Source: an uncultured Lachnospiraceae bacterium
GTDB lineage: Bacteria; Bacillota; Clostridia; Lachnospirales; Lachnospiraceae
Length of the DNA: 64,000 bases
Assembly (NCBI GenBank): GCA_910578085.1
Contig: CAJTPM010000010.1
Location: forward strand, 1-64,000
Direction: 5' to 3'
The translations under genes were made by a program, and so were the position numbers. The number at the start of each line of letters is the position of its first letter. Positions within the stretch are counted from its first letter, which is position 1. Below the pieces are notes generated by a model. It did not search any database, was not told where the DNA came from, and saw nothing but the letters and a program-made list of their open reading frames with translations. Below are positions 1 to 7,455 of this stretch, piece after piece.

Positions 1-59
1 ATCAACCACCCTTCTTGGAATTCCCTATATTTGAATTATACAGGAAGCTCCTTATTTCT

Positions 60-98
60 CTTTAAAATGAGGGAGGTCATCCTTGATTGGCTGACCTC
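60..98 (-). repeat. Hairpin leader, copy 1 (17-bp shared block plus stem-loop)
   Basis: CTTTAAAATGAGGGAGG at 60-76 is identical to 733-749, and both blocks run into a stem-loop. Here the arms are GAGGTCA (73-79) and TGACCTC (92-98). The copy at 733 lies directly upstream of the ribosome site of a minus-strand gene, so this one may lead a gene beyond the left edge. A T-rich run follows on the plus strand (to about 119), so it could also end plus-strand transcription. Confidence 0.5.
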
Positions 99-266
99 TG
101 TTGTCCTTTTAATTTTTTTGCATGTATTTCATTGGTTACAATGAAATGAATTATGACATTATTTTTAAATGTAGTATGATTTTATCGGAGGTGATTTTAT
201 AGAATTTATGATTACAAAAATTATTGTTGGTTTATTTATATTTTATCTATATCCTGTTCCTTCAGT

Positions 267-722
267 TTAGTTTGTTTTCGCTTTTTGTACATCCTTTACT
301 TTGCTATTGTTTCTTATTATATATATTACTCTAAACTGATTTATCGATTCATCCATGCTTATTTTTCTGATTATTGATATACTTTTATCTAACTTAATAT
401 TTTTATCTAATTTGCTTTGCATATATTTTATGTAATCTGGCTTATGTGTTAAATCCAACATATTTGTAGTATCTATTTCTACTGCTACTATTACGTCTCC
501 ATTCTTTTTTGGTACTTCATCTGAATATTCATATGCTATTGTATTTACAGGTATTGCTTTGGAAGTTATTATTTCTAGAGCCTTATCTTTTGGTAATGAT
601 ACAAAACATACTTGTGATGTTTTGGAATTAAAATTAAGCGTTGACATTGGTACTTCCTCCCAATTTTTATATTTTGGGAATAGGTTATCATAAGCTTCAC
701 AATTTGTAAACTGATTTTCCAT
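267..722 (-). CDS. Hypothetical protein, 151 aa
   Basis: I do not recognise this protein. It is a soluble, charged 151-residue chain with no signal peptide or membrane segment. The start is well supported: AAGGAG (complement of 730-735) lies seven bases before the ATG at 722. The hairpin leader at 733-772 lies just upstream, between this gene and the lipoprotein gene that precedes it on the same strand. The codon use is AT-rich like the rest of the first 5 kb, which suggests an acquired element. A beta-rich middle (about residues 40-85) followed by a Lys-rich helical stretch (about 95-125) can be read, but no catalytic motif. It could be a cargo or immunity protein of the element, which is inference only. 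Confidence 0.6.
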   Translation of the reverse strand: MENQFTNCEAYDNLFPKYKNWEEVPMSTLNFNSKTSQVCFVSLPKDKALEIITSKAIPVNTIAYEYSDEVPKKNGDVIVAVEIDTTNMLDLTHKPDYIKYMQSKLDKNIKLDKSISIIRKISMDESINQFRVIYIIRNNSKVKDVQKAKTN

Positions 723-732
723 ATGTTTGCTC

Positions 733-772
733 CTTTAAAATGAGGGAGGACAACTCTTAATGAGTTGTCCTC
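733..772 (-). repeat. Hairpin leader, copy 2
   Basis: A perfect 11-bp stem, GAGGACAACTC (746-756) and GAGTTGTCCTC (762-772), has a 5-base loop. It abuts the 17-bp block (733-749) shared with position 60. On the minus strand the structure ends just before the ribosome site of the 151-residue gene. No T-run follows, so it reads better as a 5' leader or processing element than as a terminator. Confidence 0.55.
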
Positions 773-799
773 TGATTATTGATTATCGTGTGTTTTAAA

Positions 800-1555
800 T
801 TATAAGTCATGGTTCCAACCATTTCCACCGTTTGGATCAGCTGATGGATTACCCCTGTTAGGTGATATACTGTCTAGGATGTTCTGAATATCTTCATCTG
901 TAAGATCTCCATCACCTGATGGTTGTTGAGTAGAACTACTACCTTCAGTAGAACTACTACCTTGAGTAGAACTGCTTCCTTCAGTAGAACTGCTTCCACC
1001 ACTTGTCTGTTGCGTAGAGGGTGCTTTGTCGCCTAATAAACTGCCTGCTATGTAAACTACTCCATCTCCCCATTCTACTCTATACCAGTCATTTGATGTA
1101 CGCCCTGTTACATGTAACTGTGCTCCTTTTTCTATGGATGCTACTTTGTCATAATTTGTACCATCACCAGAACGGGAATTACAATTCTGCTGTGCATACA
1201 TTGTTTTATCTAATTCCTCAACTATCTCTATGCCTGTTGATTCGTTTAAATTCTGGTCTGCTTTGTTAGCTTCTTCCTCTGCTTGTTCTAATTGCTCATG
1301 GTATTCATCACCAGTCATGTCAGTATCTTCCCCAATCATACCATTACCTTCTTCAACTGGTTTCTCTGCTTCAACAATTTCTCCACTGGTGTCTCCTGTG
1401 CCTGATGTCTGGTCGATTGGGTAGCCGTTTTCATTGGTGTATTCTTGTGATTCTGGATCTGCTGTAACAGGCTCCCCTTTATCCCCACACCCGGTAAACA
1501 GCAGAAGTGAAACCGTAACTGCCATTGCTAAACTATATAACTTCTTATTTCTCAT
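800..1555 (-). CDS. SH3-domain lipoprotein with Ser/Thr-rich tail
   Basis: This is a predicted cell-surface lipoprotein of 251 residues. The N-terminus has a short basic segment, a hydrophobic core and a lipobox LFTGC with Cys near residue 23. An acidic linker follows. A bacterial SH3 (SH3b) domain spans roughly residues 118-178, with the usual 'N.RSG.GT.Y..V' start and 'W.RV.W..G..YIAGSLL' end; such domains usually bind cell-wall peptides. A low-complexity segment follows (about 183-212) built of alternating SSSTEG and SSSTQG units. The start overlaps the stop of the preceding 149-residue gene by four bases (ATGA), so the two are probably co-translated. Its role in the accessory region is unknown. 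Confidence 0.75.
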   Translation of the reverse strand: MRNKKLYSLAMAVTVSLLLFTGCGDKGEPVTADPESQEYTNENGYPIDQTSGTGDTSGEIVEAEKPVEEGNGMIGEDTDMTGDEYHEQLEQAEEEANKADQNLNESTGIEIVEELDKTMYAQQNCNSRSGDGTNYDKVASIEKGAQLHVTGRTSNDWYRVEWGDGVVYIAGSLLGDKAPSTQQTSGGSSSTEGSSSTQGSSSTEGSSSTQQPSGDGDLTDEDIQNILDSISPNRGNPSADPNGGNGWNHDL

Positions 1556-2001
1556 ATATGTAACATCTCCTTTGCTTTGTTTCCTATTGCACCAAATAAA
1601 CTAATTGAACCATTTATAAGGCTTGGATTGATTGTCAATCCATCTAAAAGGCTGAAATGAAAATGGATATCCATTCCCCCCTTGCCAATGCTCCCCCTTA
1701 TCTCTTTTTCCCATTCATTAAGTACAGACTGTCCTTTAGGGGTGATACCCTCAACTTCTGGTATTCTGTCAGTCCCTATATGTTCCTCTGTTCCATCTGA
1801 CAGGAGATACCCTGTTTCTGTCAGCTTGCAGATATCTGATACAAGCTGTTTATGTTCCCCATCAGATAAACTTTCTTCCAAAGTCCAGATTACTTCACTA
1901 AGGCTTGAAAGGTTCTCATGCTCGTCTGTAACAAATTCCTCTAAACTCTTTATCAGTATCAATGTCTCCAACTGTTCTTTTGTAATGTCCTTAATATCCA
2001 T
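1552..2001 (-). CDS. Winged-helix-like protein of unknown function
   Basis: This gene encodes a 149-residue soluble protein. The start at 2001 is preferred over an upstream ATG at 2022 because AAGGAG (complement of 2008-2013) sits six bases before it. The N-terminal two thirds are helical and end in 'ITPKGQSVLNEWE', a pattern typical of the wing-to-last-helix part of small winged-helix proteins. The C-terminal 40 residues are Gly/Ile-rich with the short run HFHF. It is translationally coupled by four bases to the lipoprotein downstream and faces the divergent XRE regulator at 2140. It may be a cytosolic partner or regulator of the lipoprotein; the family is not recognised. Confidence 0.6.
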   Translation of the reverse strand: MDIKDITKEQLETLILIKSLEEFVTDEHENLSSLSEVIWTLEESLSDGEHKQLVSDICKLTETGYLLSDGTEEHIGTDRIPEVEGITPKGQSVLNEWEKEIRGSIGKGGMDIHFHFSLLDGLTINPSLINGSISLFGAIGNKAKEMLHI

Positions 2002-2081
2002 GATTTTCTCCTTTTCATACATAAATTTATTTCATGCTAATAGTACCATTTTTCCCCCGCTTCTGCAAGTAATGATTTTAG

Positions 2082-2100
2082 TTGCAACCTCTTCTTGCAA
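2082..2100. promoter_or_regulatory. Possible operator: paired TTGCAA in the divergent intergenic region
   Basis: TTGCAA occurs at 2082-2087 and 2095-2100, 13 bp apart, with a further TGCAA at 2064-2068. The sites lie between the divergent 149-residue gene and the XRE regulator. This is a plausible but untested binding site for that regulator. Confidence 0.3.
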
Positions 2101-2139
2101 ACTTTCCTGTATGCTATATCCAAAAAGGAGAGAGCATAC

Positions 2140-2430
2140 ATGATACAGGGATTGTCCAAAAAATTAACTCTATTGCGTCAACAAAATAAACTGTCACAAT
2201 CAGAGGTTGCAAGGAGGATTGGTATTTCTTCCTCTGCTGTCTCCGCTTATGAGGCTGACCAGATATCCCCCTCACTGGAAACATTAGTTAAACTCGCTAA
2301 TCTGTTCCATGTGTCAACTGACTATCTCCTTGGTGTTGACTACCCCAGAGACAAAGCTGTCCTTGACACCTCCGGCTTGAATAAACAACAGCTTACTGTA
2401 TTGCAGGATTTAATTAACATAATGAAATAG
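2140..2430 (+). CDS. XRE-family transcriptional regulator
   Basis: This is a 96-residue DNA-binding protein. A Cro/C1-type helix-turn-helix spans about residues 6-60, including the diagnostic 'LSQSEVARRIGISSSAVSAYEADQISPSLETLVKLANLFHVSTDYLLG' pattern (partly quoted: LSQSEVARRIGISSSAVSAY). A short C-terminal tail may dimerise. The start at 2140 is chosen because AAAAAGGAG lies nine bases upstream; an in-frame ATG at 2095 has no ribosome site. It is transcribed away from the winged-helix/lipoprotein pair, a common arrangement for a local repressor. The direct TTGCAA repeats between the two start codons are the obvious place to look for its operator. Confidence 0.85.
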   Translation: MIQGLSKKLTLLRQQNKLSQSEVARRIGISSSAVSAYEADQISPSLETLVKLANLFHVSTDYLLGVDYPRDKAVLDTSGLNKQQLTVLQDLINIMK

Positions 2431-2463
2431 GTACATCTTTTCTTACTGATGTACCCTTTTTGT

Positions 2464-2709
2464 TCATACGTCCTTCAGTTCCTTTAATACCTCATGCAGG
2501 CCTGCAACTTCAACATTCTTTATTGTTTTCAGATAATCCTTGATAAGCTGTACCATATTTACTTGTTGGCAGTCCTCTTGCTGATAGAAGTATTCCATTC
2601 CTAATGAGATGAAAAACAAAGTACTGTCTATGTACCTCATTTTCTTTTCTATCTTTTCCATGTAATCATCTGCACGCCGGAGATACTTCCTTATTTCTTT
2701 TTTCTTCAT
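2464..2709 (-). CDS. Small hypothetical protein, 81 aa
   Basis: This 81-residue gene has a convincing ribosome site (AAAGGAG about a dozen bases before the ATG) and begins MKKKEIRKYLRRADDYMEKIEKK, a strongly helical, charged N-terminus that may form a coiled coil. No membrane segment or known motif is visible. It is convergent with the XRE gene, with only about 30 bp between the stops. It may belong to the same acquired element as its neighbours. The function is unknown. Confidence 0.5.
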   Translation of the reverse strand: MKKKEIRKYLRRADDYMEKIEKKMRYIDSTLFFISLGMEYFYQQEDCQQVNMVQLIKDYLKTIKNVEVAGLHEVLKELKDV

Positions 2710-3079
2710 ATCTTTAGAACTCCTTTCTTTTTAATGGGTAGGGATTATAACGCCGTTTAAACAACAGCACAATAGCTTATCCAAAATTAAACGCAAATTC
2801 TTTTACAACATAAAAAATGCCAGATGCACTGACATTTCTTATATGTTTATATATCTGTTTTTATTTCAATCCATATCTTTCAAATATGCTGGCTCCTTTT
2901 CTATGCTTATACTGTTTTTATTACAATCTCCAGCCGTACTAACACCAATTATCATGCAACTGTTTTTATCTATACTGTAGCTCTTATTTTTCCCTTGTAA
3001 ATTAGAAAGGCTGTATTTCACTTTTCTTGTTATATTTATGTCACTATCATGTACATTTTATTGTATGTAAACTTAAAGT

Positions 3080-3118
3080 AAAATGAAAGGGTGGGGAAGC
3101 CGCTGTACTTCCTCACCC
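3080..3118 (-). terminator. Rho-independent terminator of the HTH gene
   Basis: The arms GGGTGGGGAAG (3089-3099) and CTTCCTCACCC (3108-3118) pair with one mismatch. On the minus strand they are followed by a T-rich run (TTTCATTTTAC), so this ends transcription of the helix-turn-helix gene at 3269. Confidence 0.6.
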
Positions 3119-3135
3119 TCTATACTGTCACTAAA

Positions 3136-3151
3136 TTGGGAACTGGGAACC
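3136..3151. repeat. GGGAAC double repeat, downstream copy
   Basis: TTGGGAACTGGGAACC contains two tandem GGGAAC units. It matches the copy at 3770-3786 and lies about 120 bp past the stop of the enclosed helix-turn-helix gene, in the same orientation. Confidence 0.5.
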
Positions 3152-3268
3152 GCCCAATCCATGCCCTCCATATTTTTATCATCTTCACTTTTACTGTAAC
3201 CCAATTTCTACAATATGCCATATTTTCCCAAATAGGAGCCGTCCATTTTCCAAAAAACTGTATCCACA

Positions 3269-3745
3269 TCATTTATGCTTGGCAAGGACACGGTAAACCA
3301 CGCTTTTAGAACAGCCATAATACGCAACAATCTCTTTCACAGTTGCACCCAGTTCATGCATAAGGTATATTTTAGTTTCATTGCATGTATCCTTTTTTGC
3401 CAGCTTTGCCCCCTTATTCAGCCTGCCTTTGCTGTCCCTCTTAATATTACGCAACTCTTCAAACTTTTTATTTGTGTCCTCTTCTGATAATGCAGCCTGT
3501 TTCTCTTGTTGCCCCATTAACATTTTTTTCTCTTCCACACGCTGTTTTATCCTACTTATTATAAGGTCTACTTTTAACATTTGAAAGTACTTATCTGCTG
3601 TTAAGCCATAATTTGATTTAAGAAATGGATATTCAGATCTGTGCTCTAATCGTCTTCTATAAAAATTAAAATCACATTCATCCGCGATATCTATATACTC
3701 AATGTTTTCATCAATATATTTTGCAATATCGTTTATACTCTCCAA
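3269..3745 (-). CDS. HTH-domain protein flanked by GGGAAC repeats
   Basis: This is a 158-residue soluble protein. The N-terminal half is helical. A basic segment follows (about 95-120, 'RDSKGRLNKGAKLAKK'). A C-terminal helix-turn-helix (about 125-156) includes GATVKEIVAYYGCSKSVVYR and resembles the DNA-binding tail of resolvases and small replication or partition proteins. The start is an unusual TTG at 3745, supported by AAGGAG seven bases upstream and by the lack of another candidate. Tandem GGGAAC repeats lie just upstream (3770-3786) and again downstream (3136-3151), so it may bind its own promoter or an origin. No catalytic motif is visible. The exact family is not recognised. Confidence 0.6.
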   Translation of the reverse strand: MESINDIAKYIDENIEYIDIADECDFNFYRRRLEHRSEYPFLKSNYGLTADKYFQMLKVDLIISRIKQRVEEKKMLMGQQEKQAALSEEDTNKKFEELRNIKRDSKGRLNKGAKLAKKDTCNETKIYLMHELGATVKEIVAYYGCSKSVVYRVLAKHK

Positions 3746-4072
3746 TCTATCACTCCTTAATACACTATTTTGGGAACTTGGGAACCACCTGCATCACCCT
3801 ATACCCTTATTCACAAAATATAAATAAGTAGATTAAAGGTGGAAACTCTCTCCATATCCCCAAAACCCCTTATTTTTCAACATTTTTACCCATTTTACGA
3901 AGTCTTGCCGTGGCAGATAAAAAGTATCTTAATCATAACGCTAAACCTCCTACTTAAAATGCTGTATTTATGTTATTTCCTGGTATTTTTGTGGTAGAGT
4001 ATTTTCTGTCTCATCATAGCATATCATGGCATAAATTGGTATACTTTTTTCCTATTATTGGTAAAAGGAAAT
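3746..4072. other. Intergenic region upstream of the HTH gene
   Basis: It contains the GGGAAC double repeat near its left end. Nothing else is convincing: the short plus-strand frame at 3970-4197 has no ribosome site and overlaps the remnant 3' end of the AbiEii pseudogene. Confidence 0.4.
3770..3786. repeat. GGGAAC double repeat, upstream copy (candidate operator or iteron)
   Basis: TTGGGAACTTGGGAACC lies 12 bases upstream of the ribosome site of the HTH gene (AAGGAG complement at 3753-3758), inside its likely promoter. It matches the copy at 3136-3151, with one extra T between the units. Confidence 0.5.
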
Positions 4073-4773
4073 CTACATCAAACTTTCAAATAATTGCTCA
4101 ATATTCCTTACTATATCTTCCCAATAATAATCCGCAGCATAATCATACTTACGCTGATATATTCCCCATTGTTCCATCAGTCCGGCATCCGATTTAATCT
4201 GTTCCAAAATATGTTTTGGAGCTGATAAAAGCTCATATGAATTTCTTTTTCTGCCAATACAGTTTCAAGGTTATAGGCTAACAAGGGTATACTGCGTTCC
4301 TCGAACATCAGCTTGTATTTTTAATTCACTTCCTTTGGTGTAATCACATCATTTGTAGAAATATCAATTTTCAAAGGTGTTTTCATGGTATCCAGTGCCG
4401 ACTCTAATTTAAAGCGGATTCCTGGATATTCTGCTTCGTCCATAATTCTTTCAACACTCTTAACGGCAAACTGTGTTCCATCATCAAGAGAAATAGCAAT
4501 GATATCCGCAATTATTTTTTCTGCATCCTCTGCTGAAAGATTATAATTCCGTATAGTAGTATCTATATCCATTGTTGCCCTATTATCAAGTCCAACCATA
4601 GAAGCAATCAGTAAGCCGCCTTTTAATATTAATTTATCGCTATATTTTGAAAGAGACATCCGCTCCAAAAATCTTTCCATTACAAAATTTCTGATTAATG
4701 TCATGGCTTTGGCATTATCTCCATGAGATTTATTCCTTACCAATGCTTTCAATTGTGTTGATGTATGAATCAC
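4073..4773 (-). pseudogene. AbiEii-type nucleotidyltransferase toxin, inactivated
   Basis: The intact 5' part reads from a GTG at 4773 (GGAGG seven bases upstream) and begins VIHTSTQLKALVRNKSHGD, the usual start of AbiEii/AbiGii toxins. It carries the nucleotidyltransferase core 'LKGGLLIASMVG' followed by the acidic motif MDIDTT. The frame stops at 4321 in a TAA after 'ITPKEVN'. The same frame continues past that codon with 'KYKLMFEERSIPLLAYNLET', as the family should. After 'VLAEK' the expected 60 or so residues are missing, and the C-terminus resumes in another frame ('MEQWGIYQRKYDYAADYYWE') down to a TAG at 4073. There are thus two lesions, a nonsense codon and an internal deletion with frameshift. 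The GTG overlaps the stop of the antitoxin gene by four bases. Confidence 0.85.
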
Positions 4774-5360
4774 AGCAGTACCTCCATATATTGTTTGATT
4801 TTTTTCTCTACCTGAAGCATTTTTGCATATTCCATAAGTCTCGGCAGATTTTTCTTTCCATTCAGATATTCTTTTACTGCAAACTGTTTTTCCTGCATTT
4901 CTGTATCTGTTCTGAAAATATCGCATAGAGTTCTTTCTGCGTTATAGCATGGTACTGTATGCCCATATGGTGTAACAGCAGTATCCATGCCCAGGGAATA
5001 GCGTTCCTCAACTGCCGTTACCTTTTTAAGTGGGCTTTTCCCTCTGTAATCAACCTTATAGCTTCTTGGTACGGTAACAGTAAAACAAAGTGGCTCTCGT
5101 TCTGATAATCCAAGCAGGTACAGGGCTGTATCGTGGGAATAAACAATTTTCTTATACTGCAGGGAAATAATATACAAATCATCCCGCCATGCATCTGGTG
5201 CAAGATATACGCCTTTTGCAACCCTTTCACAATTTCTGTTTTGCAAATATTGAATTGCGTACTGTTTTGAAATACCCTCAGCAACAATGTCAGCAATCTG
5301 TATAATTCCTTGATTTTGTATAATTTTTTCTTCGATAATTTCTTTTTTGTTTACTTTCAT
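4770..5360 (-). CDS. AbiEi-family antitoxin / transcriptional regulator
   Basis: This 196-residue protein matches the AbiEi family of type IV toxin-antitoxin systems. These repress their own promoter and counter the paired nucleotidyltransferase toxin. An N-terminal winged helix (about residues 3-50: 'ADIVAEGISKQYAIQYLQ', then 'RVAKGVYL') is followed by the conserved middle 'SHDTALYLLGLSEREP' and the family's C-terminal domain ('YNAERTLCDIFR'). The start at 5360 is chosen over a TTG at 5396 because the TTG is itself the -35 hexamer of a good promoter. That places the transcription start at or next to the ATG, so the mRNA is probably leaderless. It overlaps the ruined toxin by four bases. It appears intact although its toxin is broken. 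Confidence 0.85.
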   Translation of the reverse strand: MKVNKKEIIEEKIIQNQGIIQIADIVAEGISKQYAIQYLQNRNCERVAKGVYLAPDAWRDDLYIISLQYKKIVYSHDTALYLLGLSEREPLCFTVTVPRSYKVDYRGKSPLKKVTAVEERYSLGMDTAVTPYGHTVPCYNAERTLCDIFRTDTEMQEKQFAVKEYLNGKKNLPRLMEYAKMLQVEKKIKQYMEVLL

Positions 5361-5367
5361 ACAACAT

Positions 5368-5396
5368 ATTGTAATTAAATGTAGTGGAAAAGTCAA
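5368..5396 (-). promoter_or_regulatory. Promoter of the AbiE locus (leaderless transcript predicted)
   Basis: TTGACT (5396-5391) and TACAAT (5373-5368) are separated by exactly 17 bp. Seven bases separate the -10 box from the antitoxin ATG at 5360, so transcription should begin at about the start codon. No ribosome site is visible. Confidence 0.7.
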
Positions 5397-5617
5397 TTCT
5401 ATTTCACATTTTGTTCTTTTCCTATCAATCAGTTATCCAGACTTCCCTCATTCAACAAAAAATCATAAACACTCATAACCAACACTTTATTTCTGAAAGT
5501 TTTTGCGAGTTATCGCAATTATATGCAGTAAGATTTGTTGAAGAAGCATTCCAATGTAGAGCTGCATGCTTTCAACCTTAAGTGTGTTCAGTAAAGCTGC
5601 TGATTTTCAATGAAAAT

Positions 5618-7234
5618 TTATAACTCACCCATCGGCAGCTCCATCGTCACCACAAACCCATCCCTGTTCTCCGCCTGGAAACTCCCTCCATGAGCACGAA
5701 TAATCTTACAGGCCATGGGCAGGCCGAAACCGTGGGCGGTACCCGGCAGAGTATCTAGATTTTTTAATACGCGATCGGGAACACCAGAGCCATTATCCGC
5801 GATCACAACAGAGACACACTCCGCCTGCAGACTGGCAGAAACGGTGATCAGGCAGCCCTGTTCATTGTGGGTGATACTGTTGTGCAGCAGGTTGTAAAAA
5901 GCCCTGGCAAGGAGCGACTCATCTCCGAGGATCACAGCCTGACCACAGTGGAGGGAGAGAGAAATGTCGTACTTTTCCGACGGATCCTGGCTGGACGCAG
6001 TGGAATTTGCACTGTTTACAGAAGCCTGACCGGGCAGATCAGAAACAGTACCGCCTTCAGAAGTCTGATCAGATGTAGAAGAAACAGTATTGTTTTCTGA
6101 AAACAGGATGGACGTAGAAGAAACATTTCTGTTTTCACAAAGCTGATTAGAGAGAGCAGAATCAGCACTATTTACAGAGTCCTGCTCCAGAGAGGAAAAA
6201 CTTATCAAGTCAGAATTTAATATCTCCCCAACCACGCTGCGCAGCACAACCGCGATCTGCACCAGTTTTTTATTTCTGGGCTGCATTTCATATTCCAGAG
6301 AAGAAATCAGATTCAAATCTTCGATCAGCTTTTTGATCTTCAAGCCCTGGGCAGTGATGATTGCCGCATATTTTCTCTGTTCCTCGGAAAGCTCCGGATC
6401 CTCGGCAAGCTGTTCCCCGTAGCACACCACCATGGAGAGGGGCGTGCGGATATCGTGGGAAATGCCAGAGATCCAGTTGGAGCGGGCTTTGTCGCGGTTT
6501 GCCAGCTGCGCATTTTTTCGGGCAAGGGACTGGGAGGTTTTGGTGATATCGGAGAAAGGCTCCTTAAAGATACCTCTGGCGGGCAGGGAGACAGCCTCCT
6601 CCCTTCTCAGCTTTGCGAGACCTTCTGTCAACAGCTTTATTTTTTTGTAGAGGAAGGAACCGAAGACGGAGGAGAGCAGTGACGCAAAAATAAAGTTCAG
6701 GATAAACACATGCAAAATACGCCGGGGCAGCGTGGCAAACCAGTTCATGGTATATTCAATGGAGTATTTTCCCACAGCGTTTTTGGGGATGCCCAGAATG
6801 AAGAGACCATAATCCTCAACTCTGACATATACAGGATAGTCATTTAAATACCATCTCGTAAGAGCGGCAATATCGTTCAGAGAATAGTGGTCAGGAATGT
6901 CGGCAGGCTTGTGCAGAGACCAGACGATATCGCCCTCCTGATCCAAAAGAATGCACCAGTAATTTTCCGGCACAACAGTCTCATCTGTGAGGGTGAAAGA
7001 TACGGTGCCTCCTGTTTCATCCGTGACGATCTCAAAATGCGCGCTGAGTTTTTCCAGGATCCCCCTGGGATTATTCGGAAAGACTTCGCCGCCATTGCTC
7101 AAAATGGAACCGGTCCCCAGAAAATTGACACCAAATAACAGGATTGCCACAAGGGAGGAAATCAGGACAATGGATATAAATATTTTGAAGATCGTCATAT
7201 CATAGCGGTGAGAGGAGAGTTTTTCTTTTATCAT
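5618..7234 (-). CDS. Sensor histidine kinase with a repetitive insert
   Basis: This 538-residue membrane kinase probably senses cationic peptides. TM1 lies at about 17-39 and an extracellular sensor at about 40-172. TM2 lies at about 173-195, followed by a HAMP-like linker. The dimerisation/phosphoacceptor domain has ISHDIRTPLS (His near 260). The ATPase domain has the N box 'NLLHNSITHN' (about 448-457), G1 DNGSGVPD (about 480) and G2 HGFGLPMA (about 501). Between the two catalytic domains, residues about 344-423 (5966-6205) are a Ser/Asn/Thr-rich degenerate repeat not found in normal kinases. The gene follows the response regulator (frameshifted here) on the same strand, about 220 bp downstream, and faces away from the ABC transporter. 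It resembles kinases paired with LanFEG/Bcr-type transporters. Confidence 0.85.
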   Translation of the reverse strand: MIKEKLSSHRYDMTIFKIFISIVLISSLVAILLFGVNFLGTGSILSNGGEVFPNNPRGILEKLSAHFEIVTDETGGTVSFTLTDETVVPENYWCILLDQEGDIVWSLHKPADIPDHYSLNDIAALTRWYLNDYPVYVRVEDYGLFILGIPKNAVGKYSIEYTMNWFATLPRRILHVFILNFIFASLLSSVFGSFLYKKIKLLTEGLAKLRREEAVSLPARGIFKEPFSDITKTSQSLARKNAQLANRDKARSNWISGISHDIRTPLSMVVCYGEQLAEDPELSEEQRKYAAIITAQGLKIKKLIEDLNLISSLEYEMQPRNKKLVQIAVVLRSVVGEILNSDLISFSSLEQDSVNSADSALSNQLCENRNVSSTSILFSENNTVSSTSDQTSEGGTVSDLPGQASVNSANSTASSQDPSEKYDISLSLHCGQAVILGDESLLARAFYNLLHNSITHNEQGCLITVSASLQAECVSVVIADNGSGVPDRVLKNLDTLPGTAHGFGLPMACKIIRAHGGSFQAENRDGFVVTMELPMGEL

Positions 7235-7278
7235 AGCAGGAAATTCCTCCGAATCTTTTCATTTGCGATGTTTGCCGG

Positions 7279-7412
7279 TTTATTTCCGCGGGCAAAATGC
7301 CAGGCAAGCCTGGCTTAAGGTTTGTTTGGATATTCTGGCGGTTGCCGTGAGGGTGAAACACTCCGTAGCTTGCTGTAGGGTATTTCATTTCGGTATTCAA
7401 TGAGTCGGGCGG
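7279..7412. repeat. Dispersed palindromic repeat, copy A
   Basis: This intergenic stretch between the regulator and the kinase genes is a diverged copy of 8227-8350. Shared blocks include TTTATTTCCGCGGGCAA at the left end, GAGGGTG in the middle, the imperfect hairpin CCGTAGCTTGCTGTAGG and the end ATGAG.CGGG. It does not code for protein. Confidence 0.7.
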
Positions 7413-7455
7413 TTTCCGGCAGATATTCGGCGGCCGCTGCAGGTTTGCAGACTTG

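Larger units (their letters stand above)
2710..3268. other. AT-rich intergenic region
   Basis: No credible gene is visible in about 560 bases. The short plus-strand frame at 3091-3309 lacks a ribosome site and runs through a hairpin. The region contains the terminator at 3080-3118 and one copy of the GGGAAC double repeat at 3136-3151. Confidence 0.5.

Noticed and set aside
1682..2143. Plus-strand open frame of 153 codons opposite the winged-helix gene
   Set aside because: It has no ribosome site and runs antisense through a gene with a good start and coupling to its neighbour.
3970..4197. Plus-strand open frame of 75 codons
   Set aside because: It overlaps the remnant 3' end of the AbiEii pseudogene, has no ribosome site and encodes no recognisable protein.
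5394..5396. TTG start for the AbiEi antitoxin
   Set aside because: The TTG is part of the -35 hexamer of a strong promoter, so translation from it would need an upstream transcript. The ATG at 5360 fits the start of the family better.
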